A DNA stretch of 55,491 bases, from NCBI GenBank assembly GCA_015493475.1, contig WGDC01000063.1, positions 1 through 55,491 on the forward strand, read 5' to 3'. This document shows positions 36,807-44,860 of the stretch, piece by piece (the stretch's first letter is position 1; every line of letters starts with the position of its first letter). The notes below the pieces were generated by a model. That model had not been told where the DNA came from and ran no database searches. It saw only the letters and a list, made by a program, of their open reading frames with translations. The stretch is from Deltaproteobacteria bacterium (lineage in GTDB: Bacteria; Desulfobacterota; Dissulfuribacteria; Dissulfuribacterales; QOAL01). The translations under genes and the position numbers were made by a program.

Positions 36807-37952
36807 TTAATAGTTTTCACTGGCCTCGGGGCCTTCAAGTTCCTCGGCCTTGAGTTTTTTGCTGTCCATTAGCTTCCACACGTAGGCAATGTAAGCCAAA
36901 ACCACAGGAATTATGAGTGCTACGTAAGTCATCGCCGTAAGGGTATAGTGGGAGCTTGATGCGTTGAATATGGTCAGGCTCGACTGGAGATCCACCTTGG
37001 ATGGATAAAAAGCCGTATGGTTATAGCCTGCGGTGAAAAATACGGACAGGCCCACGAGCACTGTCCCAGGACCGGCAAACCAGATTCCGCTGTCCCTTTT
37101 CTGAAATTTTGCGGAATAGACTGCAAATATGACGAGTCCCAGCCCTGCAAGCAGGATGATCAGCACGATGGGCATCTCCACCAAGTTTTTCAGGTACTTA
37201 AAAGGCATCATGGAGACAGTGCCTGTTGCAGGGTTCACATTGAAGCCATCCATGGTCAAAAGCCCGATAAGCACGATGAGCAAAAAGGGGAGGGCTGCTA
37301 TAAAGTTTGATAGAATGGCATTCCTTGTCCGGGTTTTGAACGTATCCATGCCGCTGAAATCTATGTTGTTCAGCAAGTAAAGAGCCCCGAGAACCCTTGC
37401 ATTCAGCACAAGAAAAAGGCCGAGGCTCACGTTAAAGATGTTTTGAGCAGCTTCAAGCCCTCTCCATGGAGTAGTCCATCTGACAAGGTTGTATTCATTC
37501 AAAACGAAGTTTGAGCCCGTGAAAAAGGTGCCCACTGCGGTTCCAATGAGAAGTATTCCAACTGTTCCGTTAATGAAAAGGAATGCCTCGTATACAGTGG
37601 AACCGAAAAGGTTGTCGGGCTTCTTCCTGTATTCGAAGCTAACTGCTTGGACTATGAAGGTAAAGAGTATTGCAATCCATACCCAGTATGCCCCGCCGAA
37701 ACTTGTGGCATAAAACTTTGGAAAGGCCGCAAAGAGCGCTCCGCCGAAAAGGACCAGCGTGGTGAAGGTGAGTTCCCACTTTCTTCCTATGGAGTTTATA
37801 ATCAGGGATTTTTCCGTCTCGTTTTTCCCAAGCTGCCATAGTAGTGTTTGACCGCCCTGTACAAAGGTCAGAAAGAGGAACAGGGAACCGACAACAGAAC
37901 CTATCAACCACCATAGCTTTTGCAAGGTGACCGTATCAAGGCTTCCAATCAT
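36807..37952 (-). CDS. cydB: Cytochrome bd oxidase subunit II
   Basis: A 381-residue integral membrane protein with about eight or nine helices, the partner of CydA in the quinol oxidase. LWWLIGSVVGSLFLFLTFVQGGQTLLW is the start region; KWELTFTTLVLFGGALFAAFP and GYNHTAFYPSKVDLQ are typical of CydB. The length fits. It overlaps cydA by four bases (ATGA), so the two are co-translated. The 30-residue peptide gene follows at 36787. Confidence 0.93.
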   Translation of the reverse strand: MIGSLDTVTLQKLWWLIGSVVGSLFLFLTFVQGGQTLLWQLGKNETEKSLIINSIGRKWELTFTTLVLFGGALFAAFPKFYATSFGGAYWVWIAILFTFIVQAVSFEYRKKPDNLFGSTVYEAFLFINGTVGILLIGTAVGTFFTGSNFVLNEYNLVRWTTPWRGLEAAQNIFNVSLGLFLVLNARVLGALYLLNNIDFSGMDTFKTRTRNAILSNFIAALPFLLIVLIGLLTMDGFNVNPATGTVSMMPFKYLKNLVEMPIVLIILLAGLGLVIFAVYSAKFQKRDSGIWFAGPGTVLVGLSVFFTAGYNHTAFYPSKVDLQSSLTIFNASSSHYTLTAMTYVALIIPVVLAYIAYVWKLMDSKKLKAEELEGPEASENY

Positions 37953-39493
37953 TTTGCTTCACCTCCTTTTGGGCCAATCTGTATCTGTTTCAGCATTATT
38001 TTTATCTCTGCAATCAGGAGCAGAGTGAAGGTTACGAGAAACATAAAAAAGGTCAGTTTTACGTTTACCGGTGCGATATCGGTTCTCGCCATCTTCACTG
38101 GAAGGAGCCCCTGGATCGCCCATGGTTGCCTGCCGACTTCTGCGACAATCCACCCTGCTTCACCTGCAATGTAGGCCAGAATAAAAAAGAGTATTCCTAT
38201 GGGATAAAGCCAAGTTGTTCTGTCTATGGTGCCCTTGGCGGTAAACACGAGGTAGAGGAAGAAGATGAGTATCATGGCGGTTCCCACCGCTGCCATCAGG
38301 TGGAATGAATAGAAGGTTATTGCTACTGGAGGAACCGACTCCTTTGGAAGGTCGAGATGGCCATAGCCGAGATATTTTTTGTACTTGTTGAACTCGGCAA
38401 GGGCCCTTGAGGCATTGGAGAGGTCACCGGCCTTTTTTGCGTTTTTATATTCGGCAAGATATTTAACCGCCAGCTTGCCTTTTTTCATCATGTCCGTGAC
38501 GCCGCTTATGTGGTAATCCCTATTTCCGAAAACGAGATCGTTTATCCCCGGCACGAAACTACCTGCCTGGCGGTTTGCAAGGAGCGATAGGAGGCCTTGG
38601 ACCTTGAATTCGACTACGAATGGGTCCTGGAAGTCCCCCGGCTGTTTCATGCCGTTGACAATCCCGAAGGCCACCACAGGGGCGTTCCTCGAACCGTTCC
38701 AGAGCCCCTCCATGGCTGCAAGCTTCATGGGTTGGTGCTTGGCGTCGATGAATGCGGCCTCGTCACCTGTGAACGCTAACATGAGGGATGACACGAGACC
38801 GAAAACAGCCGCCACGGCGATGCTCCTTTTTGCCATTGTCACGTGTCGCCGCCTTGCAAGATAGTAAGAAGAGACTGCAATTACGAAGAAGGACGAAAGT
38901 GCAAATCCTGACGTGGTAGCGTGGGTGAACTTGCTGATTGCGTAAGGGGAAAAGACCACGTCAAAAAAGTTTTGCATCTCAAATCTGGCAGTATCCGGGT
39001 TGAAGGCCATGCCTGTTGGAAACTGCATCCAGCCATTTGCTACAAGGATCCACAAGGCGGAAAGATTGGAGCCTATGGCAACCATCCAGGTGGAAAAGAG
39101 ATGGAAGCCTTTAGAGACCCTGTTCCACCCGAAAAACATGACTGCAAAAAAGGTGGCCTCAAGGAAAAAGGCGGCGATTCCCTCTATGGCAAGGGGTGCG
39201 CCAAAGATGTCTCCCACCATCCATGAATAGTTGGCCCAGTTGGTGCCAAATTCGAATTCAAGGATGATGCCGGTGGCCACTCCAATCGCAAAGTTGATAC
39301 CAAATAGCGTCATCCAGAATTTGGCCAATTCCTTCCACTCGTCCTTGCCCGTCTTGACGTAAATGGTCTCAAAGAAGGCGCACAAAAAGGTGAGACCTAG
39401 GGTCAGGGGCACGAAAAGCCAATGGTAGAGGGCGGTTAGGGCAAACTGTGCCCGCGCCCAATTGACCGTGCTGAGATCAATCTGTTCTATCAT
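37949..39493 (-). CDS. cydA: Cytochrome bd oxidase subunit I
   Basis: A 514-residue heme-bearing subunit that oxidises quinol and reduces O2 to water. N-terminal RAQFALTALYHWLFVPLTLG holds the heme b595 His (YHW). GRQPW with EVGRQPWAIQG near residue 445 is the b558/Q-loop-linked signature, and FRVSKGFHLFSTWM-like GFHLFSTWMVAIGSN carries heme-ligand surroundings. The Q-loop (about residues 240-340) is long. A GGAGGT lies just upstream of the ATG. Second gene of DUF4492-cydA-cydB-small peptide. It is a high-affinity terminal oxidase in microaerobic life. Confidence 0.96.
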   Translation of the reverse strand: MIEQIDLSTVNWARAQFALTALYHWLFVPLTLGLTFLCAFFETIYVKTGKDEWKELAKFWMTLFGINFAIGVATGIILEFEFGTNWANYSWMVGDIFGAPLAIEGIAAFFLEATFFAVMFFGWNRVSKGFHLFSTWMVAIGSNLSALWILVANGWMQFPTGMAFNPDTARFEMQNFFDVVFSPYAISKFTHATTSGFALSSFFVIAVSSYYLARRRHVTMAKRSIAVAAVFGLVSSLMLAFTGDEAAFIDAKHQPMKLAAMEGLWNGSRNAPVVAFGIVNGMKQPGDFQDPFVVEFKVQGLLSLLANRQAGSFVPGINDLVFGNRDYHISGVTDMMKKGKLAVKYLAEYKNAKKAGDLSNASRALAEFNKYKKYLGYGHLDLPKESVPPVAITFYSFHLMAAVGTAMILIFFLYLVFTAKGTIDRTTWLYPIGILFFILAYIAGEAGWIVAEVGRQPWAIQGLLPVKMARTDIAPVNVKLTFFMFLVTFTLLLIAEIKIMLKQIQIGPKGGEAK

Positions 39494-39497
39494 TCTA

Positions 39498-39794
39498 CTA
39501 CCTCCTCAATCCTGGTAAGTGGTGTTGTTGATGGTTACCTGCTACGCTTTGGTCTGTGCTGGTTAGGACCTGGCAGACGTGCTCTGCCTTTTGAGCGTCT
39601 GTATCAAAGAACCTATCAAGCATGTCGGGAAAGAAAAAAAGCTTGAAAATAAAGAAGATTATGAAGAGCTTCAAGCCTATTATTTTCCATAGGGTTTTCC
39701 CTATCCCCATGGATTGCATTCCTTGAACATAAAGGTCCACGATTCGGGCGGGAAGTGTTTTGGCCACTTTGGTGTTGGGAAATATTTGATGCAT
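39498..39794 (-). CDS. DUF4492-family protein, upstream of cydA
   Basis: A 98-residue membrane protein with the DUF4492 hallmark: IVDLYVQGMQSMGIGKTLW followed by a hydrophobic helix (LKLFIIFFIFKLFFFPDML). DUF4492 genes are known to lie just before cydAB in several phyla, and their job is unknown; a role in oxidase assembly is a guess. Its stop is 4 bases from the cydA start. I choose ATG 39794; TTG 39803 would add three residues. The C-terminal 30 residues (Gln/His-rich, QQHHLPG) are longer than the domain. Confidence 0.75.
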   Translation of the reverse strand: MHQIFPNTKVAKTLPARIVDLYVQGMQSMGIGKTLWKIIGLKLFIIFFIFKLFFFPDMLDRFFDTDAQKAEHVCQVLTSTDQSVAGNHQQHHLPGLRR

Positions 39795-39834
39795 CGTTGC
39801 CAAGCCTATAGATTAGTGGAATAATATGGTTGTG

Positions 39835-39870
39835 AAAGATAAAATTGATTATTAAGACTTTTTTTATCTT
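39835..39870. repeat. Inverted repeat between the cyd operon and the LamG gene
   Basis: AAGATAAAA (39836-39844) and TTTTATCTT (39862-39870) are perfect 9-base arms. One bulged A would extend them (TGAAAGATAAAA / TTTTATCTTCA). It lies in the divergent promoter region, between the DUF4492 start and the next rightward gene. TTGAT and AAGAC occur in its loop, a poor FNR-like half match. It may be an operator or a leader hairpin. Confidence 0.35.
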
Positions 39871-40044
39871 CAATTATGGTGTCTGTCAAGAAAATTTTGG
39901 GCATTTTCTCATTTCGGTTTTCGGAAATTTGCCTGGATTTCATCGGTTTCCTCGATGATATGCTTCCGGATTGTCCATGCAGGAGCGGGAGCAGCCGTGC
40001 TACAAGTTCATTGCTTTTTTAAGCATCAGAAAAAAGGAGGAGTT

Positions 40045-40755
40045 ATGGCTAATAAGAGTTGCCCTTCAACAAAATCCCGTTTTTTTTATCTCTTCTTTGT
40101 TTGTTCTTTATTTCTTTTACTCCCGGGTCCATGTCTTTGCAATAACACAGTTCATAGTAATGCTGTCAGAGGGCTTTTCCTCGATTTTGAAAATGTTCCT
40201 TTGGGGGCACTGCCTCAAGGTTGGAAAGTTGATGCCACCATGCAGTACGGGCCATTATCCACCTGGGAGGTGGTGCAGGACAAGACTGCTCCCTCCGGGC
40301 AAAAGGTCCTTGCGCTTACCAAGGTCAATCACAATTCTGCAAGTACATTCAACCTTTGCTGGACAGACCACGTTTCTTTCGTAGATGGCACAATTAAGGT
40401 CATGTTCAGGCCTGTTAGCGGAAGGATAGACGAGGGTGGCGGAATAATGTGGCGAGTCCGGGACAGAAACAATTATTATGTGGCGCGTTTTAATCCCCTT
40501 GAGGACAATTTCCGCGTGTACTGCGTTGCCAACGGCCACAGGATGATGATGAACAGTGCCAGGGTTGCCCTGAAGGCTGGCTGGCATTCCATGACTATCG
40601 TTCAGAAGGGAGATCGATACGAGTGCTATCTTGATGGGAAAAAGTACCTTGAAGGCACTGATGAACGTTTTCAAAAAGGAGGAGGTGTAGGACTCTGGAC
40701 CAAGTCGGACGCAGTCACCTCTTTCGACAATTTTACGGTAGAGGCCTATAAGTAG
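40045..40755 (+). CDS. Exported LamG/DUF1080-like protein
   Basis: A 236-residue exported protein. A signal peptide (RFFYLFFVCSLFLLLPGP, about residues 12-29) is followed by a beta-jellyroll resembling the 3-keto-disaccharide hydrolase/DUF1080 and concanavalin-A-like family: GIMWRVRDRNNYYVARFNP, ALKAGWHSMTIVQKGDRYEC and GGVGLWTKSDAVTSFDNF are typical. The start is ATG 40045 with AAAGGAGGAG ahead; the longer frame back to 39955 lacks a good site. Only one base separates its stop from the start of an iron-type substrate-binding protein, implying joint expression. Ligand and activity unknown; catalytic residues were not identified. Confidence 0.75.
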   Translation: MANKSCPSTKSRFFYLFFVCSLFLLLPGPCLCNNTVHSNAVRGLFLDFENVPLGALPQGWKVDATMQYGPLSTWEVVQDKTAPSGQKVLALTKVNHNSASTFNLCWTDHVSFVDGTIKVMFRPVSGRIDEGGGIMWRVRDRNNYYVARFNPLEDNFRVYCVANGHRMMMNSARVALKAGWHSMTIVQKGDRYECYLDGKKYLEGTDERFQKGGGVGLWTKSDAVTSFDNFTVEAYK

Positions 40756-40756
40756 C

Positions 40757-41809
40757 ATGCAAGGAGAGAGAGCTGTTGGAGAAGTCCTGTCAACGCTTGC
40801 TCTTGCGGGCGTGCTAATTATTTTTGTGGGTCTGATAAGCTCCTGCGGTAAGCAAAAGCCTGGTGTCCGCAAGGCAGTTGTGGTTTACGTGTCGGAAGAC
40901 CAGGTCTTTGCAGAACCTGTACTGAGGCAATTTGAAAGGCGTACAGGTATAAGGGTAAAGGCGGTTTACGATACGGAAGAGGCCAAGAGTACGGGTGTTA
41001 TGAACCGCCTAATAGCGGAAAAGGGAAACCCACAGGCCGATGTTTATTGGGCCAACGAACCTATAAGGGCCCAGGTGCTCAAGGAAAAGGGAATAGCCGA
41101 AAGGTACGTGTCCAAAAATGCCGAGACAATCCCTGAATATTTCAGGGACAAGGACGGCTACTGGACTGGTTTTTCCGCACGGGCTAGGGTACTCATAGTC
41201 AAGAAAAGCCTAAAGGATATCCCCAGATCGATATTCGCCTTTGTTTCTCCAAAGTGGAAGGGCAGGGCAGTCATTGCAAATCCACTTTTTGGGACTACCA
41301 CCTCGCATGTCGCGGCCCTGTTCACCGTATTGGGTAATAAGAAGGCGGAGTCTTTCATGGAGGCGCTAAAGGCGAACCAGGTCGCCGTCTCTACAAGCAA
41401 TGGAGAAAGTGCGGATTTCGTGGCCTCCGGGCAGTATGATTTCAGCCTCGTTGACAGTGACGATGCGGTAAATCGCATGAGACAGGGCAGGGACGTAAGG
41501 ATGATCTACCCGGACCAGCAACGAGGTGGCCTCGGCTGTTTCATTGTGCCCAATGTGGTTGTGATGATAAAGGGAGGTCCGCATCCCGCGGAAGCCAAAA
41601 GGCTTATAGATTACTTGCTTTCACGAGATGTTGAAAAGCAGCTTTCCTTTGCGGATTGTGCCCAGATTCCCCTCCACAAGGGAGTCCAAGTGCCGAAAGA
41701 GTTGCTGCCCCTTGACAAGATAAAGGTCATGAAGGTGGATTACGAGAAGGTGGCGGAAAAGATGCTCGAAATACAACCCCTTCTGAGTAGGTGGGCCGGG
41801 TTTAAATGA
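40757..41809 (+). CDS. Lipoprotein substrate-binding protein, iron(III)/FbpA-like
   Basis: A 350-residue exported lipoprotein; the lipobox is LISSC near residue 31. The body has the class F binding-protein pattern: VVVYVSEDQVFAEPVLRQFE, ADVYWANEPIRAQV, KWKGRAVIANPLFGTTTSH and QYDFSLVDSDDAVNRM. FbpA/SfuA proteins carry ferric iron, but relatives bind thiamine, phosphonates or putrescine; the iron-coordinating Tyr pair is not clear. It overlaps the permease gene by 4 bases. Confidence 0.8.
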   Translation: MQGERAVGEVLSTLALAGVLIIFVGLISSCGKQKPGVRKAVVVYVSEDQVFAEPVLRQFERRTGIRVKAVYDTEEAKSTGVMNRLIAEKGNPQADVYWANEPIRAQVLKEKGIAERYVSKNAETIPEYFRDKDGYWTGFSARARVLIVKKSLKDIPRSIFAFVSPKWKGRAVIANPLFGTTTSHVAALFTVLGNKKAESFMEALKANQVAVSTSNGESADFVASGQYDFSLVDSDDAVNRMRQGRDVRMIYPDQQRGGLGCFIVPNVVVMIKGGPHPAEAKRLIDYLLSRDVEKQLSFADCAQIPLHKGVQVPKELLPLDKIKVMKVDYEKVAEKMLEIQPLLSRWAGFK

Positions 41810-43389
41810 TTAGGCAAGTTGCCTTATGGGCAGCGGTCGCCGTCCTTATTGTCTGTGGGGAACTGCCTGTTATTTTCATGCTTGCCGGAAGCCTTCATGC
41901 TGGCGGCGCCTTTTCCTTTTCCAACTACCTTCACATCCTCGGCTCAAGGCACGAGTGGAGGCTTTTTGAAAATTCCATTATCTTGTCGGCCCTTGTCAGC
42001 CTGTTGACCCTCATAGTGGGAGTTCCCCTCGGCATCGTTTTTGGCAAGAGTGATATGCCTCTTAGAAAGTTCCTGTCCTTGGTCTTCTGTATTCCCATCC
42101 TTGTTCCTCCTTATGTAATGGCTGTGGGCTGGAGTGAACTCGTTGGACGGCAGGGTCTTATGGCAAAGGTATTGCCCCTGCCCGCGAGCCAGGCATTGTT
42201 TCATTTTGTTTTTGGCATAGGTGGCACGGTGCTTGTCCTGTCAACGGTTTATCTGCCGATTCCAATACTTTTGACCATGGCCTTTTTAAAGACCATCAAC
42301 CCGAGGCTTGAGGAGGCAGCAAGGTTGTGTACCACCTGGCCCGCCGTACTAAGGCGGATAACAATACCTCTCATAAGGCCGGGAGTGGTTCTTTCCGGGA
42401 TCCTTGTGTTTGTTTTAAGCCTCGGCGAGTTTAGTGTTCCTTCCTATTTGAGGTTTAAAGTTTTTGCTGCGGAAAGCTTTACCGAGTTCAGTGCAGTTTA
42501 CGAATTTGGCGCAGCCACGGCAGCAAGTGTGCCCCTTGCGTTGGTTGCACTCTTGCTCCTATTTGTCGAGGCCCTTTACGCAAGGAGGAATGCCTCTTTC
42601 ACTCGGGGTCGGGGCCTTGTTCCGGGCAGCAAGGTGCTGACGATAAGCCTCGGAAGGCTGCTGCGGATTTTCTTTTGGCTGACGGTCTGTCTTGCCCTTT
42701 TCTTGGTTTTTCTTCCGCTTTTTTCCCTGTTTTCAAGGTCTGTGGCGGCAGGAGCATACGCGGAGGCCCTTGATTTGGGCCTTGATTCCATGCTGAGGAG
42801 CTTTGTCTACGCATTCATAGGTGCAACCTTTCTGACCCTGACAGGTTTCCTGTCAGCCTATCTTATTAAAAACAGGTCATTATGGTGCTGGAGGCTGATA
42901 GATATTACCAGCCTCTTTGTCTTCGCCCTGCCAGGCACGGTTTTGGGAATAGGCCTGATAAGCATGTGGAACAACAGTTGGACACAGTTTGTATACGGAA
43001 GCATGATTATTATAATATTCGGTTACGCTGGTAGGTATTACGTGCTTTCGAGCCGGATAATACTTTCCGATTTTCATCTCATTCCGTCTTCCATGGAAGA
43101 GGCGGCACAGATGGCGGGCGCGGGCTGGCTCAGAAGGATGCTTTTCGTCCTGGCGCCACTTGCCAAAAGAGGTATCTTTGCTGCTTGGCTTTGCGTATTC
43201 CTGTTTTGTCTAAGGGACACCGACATTACCATGCTCGTTTATCCACCGGGGTGTGAGACGCTGCCTGTCCGGATATTTACCCTGATGGCGAATGGAAGCC
43301 CGAGCCTGATAGCTGCCTTGTGCATGTTGATGGTGGCGTCTGTCGTTATTCCATCTGCCATATTGTGGCATTTTCAGTGGAACGAGTAA
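41806..43389 (+). CDS. Two-half ABC permease, FbpB-like
   Basis: A 527-residue membrane protein with two fused permease halves, each of about six helices. Each half has an EAA-type loop: EAARLCTTWPAVLRRITIPL (half one, about residue 170) and EAAQMAGAGWLRRMLFVLAP (half two, about residue 425). This doubling is typical of FbpB/SfuB and ThiP, so it matches an iron or thiamine importer. Start ATG 41806 overlaps the binding-protein stop. The ATPase gene follows at 43408. Confidence 0.85.
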   Translation: MIRQVALWAAVAVLIVCGELPVIFMLAGSLHAGGAFSFSNYLHILGSRHEWRLFENSIILSALVSLLTLIVGVPLGIVFGKSDMPLRKFLSLVFCIPILVPPYVMAVGWSELVGRQGLMAKVLPLPASQALFHFVFGIGGTVLVLSTVYLPIPILLTMAFLKTINPRLEEAARLCTTWPAVLRRITIPLIRPGVVLSGILVFVLSLGEFSVPSYLRFKVFAAESFTEFSAVYEFGAATAASVPLALVALLLLFVEALYARRNASFTRGRGLVPGSKVLTISLGRLLRIFFWLTVCLALFLVFLPLFSLFSRSVAAGAYAEALDLGLDSMLRSFVYAFIGATFLTLTGFLSAYLIKNRSLWCWRLIDITSLFVFALPGTVLGIGLISMWNNSWTQFVYGSMIIIIFGYAGRYYVLSSRIILSDFHLIPSSMEEAAQMAGAGWLRRMLFVLAPLAKRGIFAAWLCVFLFCLRDTDITMLVYPPGCETLPVRIFTLMANGSPSLIAALCMLMVASVVIPSAILWHFQWNE

Positions 43390-43407
43390 ACAGGTGTGGT
43401 TACAGCT

Positions 43408-44079
43408 ATGGTGCGACTTGAGTGCGTGACAAAATACCTCGATGGCCGCCTCGTTTTGCGGGATATAGACCTCCAGATAGAAACTGGTGAGAGACTCGTG
43501 CTTCTTGGCCCTTCTGGTTGTGGAAAGACTACCCTTTTAAGGCTTGTGGCAGGACTTGTTTCACCTGACAGGGGCCGCATCTTCATTAAAGGGAACCTTG
43601 TTTCAGACAGTGGTAAAGTCATAGTGCCACCTGAGGAAAGGCTTATAGGTTTTGTGTTTCAGGACTTGGCCCTTTGGCCCCACATGAGCGTCTATGAGAA
43701 CCTGGAGTTTGTCCTGAAGGCTCTGGGACTGCGCAGGAAGGAGCGCAAGGTGCGCATTGGCGAGATGGTAGGGATGACTGACCTTGAAGGTATGGAATCA
43801 AGAATGCCAGGAGAACTTTCGGGAGGCCAGCAGCAAAGGGTTGCCCTTGCCAGGGCCCTTGTGGCAAGGCCCCCGCTTGTTTTGATGGATGAGCCCCTTT
43901 CAAGCTTAGACTGGGACCTGAGAGGGCGGCTCGGGGAAAAGATATGCGAACTCCAGGAAGAAATAGGTTTCACGCTGATTTACGTCACCCATGACAGGGG
44001 TGAAACGAAACAGCTTGCTACGCGCGTGGTGGTCATGAAAAACGGCGGGCTTAACTCTGCTATGTTAGATTTGAAATAG
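43408..44079 (+). CDS. Short ABC ATPase, FbpC/ThiQ-like
   Basis: A 223-residue ATPase: Walker A GPSGCGKTT, Q-loop VFQDLALWPHM, signature [15 protein letters not shown], Walker B LVLMDEPLSSLD, switch His VTHDRGETKQL. It stops just after the ATPase core and lacks the C-terminal TOBE domain seen in FbpC (about 350 residues), so in length it resembles ThiQ. I start at ATG 43408; GTG 43396 is also possible. No ribosome site is strong. It completes a three-gene importer. Confidence 0.85.
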   Translation: MVRLECVTKYLDGRLVLRDIDLQIETGERLVLLGPSGCGKTTLLRLVAGLVSPDRGRIFIKGNLVSDSGKVIVPPEERLIGFVFQDLALWPHMSVYENLEFVLKALGLRRKERKVRIGEMVGMTDLEGMESRMPGELSGGQQQRVALARALVARPPLVLMDEPLSSLDWDLRGRLGEKICELQEEIGFTLIYVTHDRGETKQLATRVVVMKNGGLNSAMLDLK

Positions 44080-44204
44080 GGAAAATCACTTTTTCTTTCA
44101 CGCCTTGAATCCCTCCGATGCATGTTTAATGTAAGAACTGGATGCAAGATAACTTAATGGAAACCCTGTGAGGTATTTGATACGGGTAAAAAGGAGTGAG
44201 TAAG

Positions 44205-44702
44205 ATGAAAAAGATTCTTATCTGCCATGATGGTCATGAGATAACTACGACGGGAACAATAGATTACGTGAAGGGCCTTAAAGAACCATGTAACATCACG
44301 CTCTTTCATGTCCTAGAGCCGGTTCCGCCCGACTTGCAGGAATACGGGGGAACTGAAGAGGAAGCGGAAGAGACGCGCAGGGCAAGAATAGCATGGATTT
44401 CTGAGAATTCTTCGAGGGCAAGGGGCAACCTTGAAAAGTGCAGGAATGCCATTGAAGAGGCTACCGCAAACAGGGTCCGGATCAAGATCGTTCCATCTTA
44501 CATGGTTAATGATTTCCTGCCCCTGCTTGAAGAGGAATTGAAGGCGGACCACTATGATGAGGTGGTTATCATTCACCATGCGGATTCCTGGATAAGGAAT
44601 TTGCTGGAAGAGACGTGGGCCGGCAAGGCCAAGAGGACCCTTTCAGGCGTCAGACTCACCATAGTTCGTTGTTCGGAGGAATCGGGAATCTGCTTCGTGT
44701 AG
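44205..44702 (+). CDS. Universal-stress-protein-like protein
   Basis: A 165-residue protein with a UspA-like alpha/beta layout: KKILICHDGHEITTTGTIDYV, ITLFHVLEPVPPDLQEY, then helices and YDEVVIIHHADSWIRNLL and LTIVRC at the end. The ATP-binding G-x2-G-x9-G-S/T of ATP-type Usps is not clear, so it may not bind ATP. Start ATG 44205 has AAGGAG eight bases upstream. It follows the ABC genes by 125 bases. Function is inferred from the fold only. Confidence 0.6.
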   Translation: MKKILICHDGHEITTTGTIDYVKGLKEPCNITLFHVLEPVPPDLQEYGGTEEEAEETRRARIAWISENSSRARGNLEKCRNAIEEATANRVRIKIVPSYMVNDFLPLLEEELKADHYDEVVIIHHADSWIRNLLEETWAGKAKRTLSGVRLTIVRCSEESGICFV

Positions 44703-44767
44703 GTTAAGTGATTCGTAATCCCCTGTTGCCAGGGAAACACAAAAACTGCCCGCTCCCGGCCTGCCAT

Positions 44768-44786
44768 TCCTTAAGAAGGATTTTTT
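44768..44786 (+). terminator. Probable small terminator after the Usp-like gene
   Basis: TCCTT (44768-44772), loop AAG, AAGGA (44776-44780), then TTTTTT. The stem is only 5 bases, so it is weak, but the T-run is exact and it lies 66 bases after the stop. Confidence 0.45.
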
Positions 44787-44860
44787 AACCTCTCTTTGGG
44801 GATATCGGGCTCGCAAACCTGTAAAACGTGCTCATTCCAGACGATGGAACGGGGGAATGC

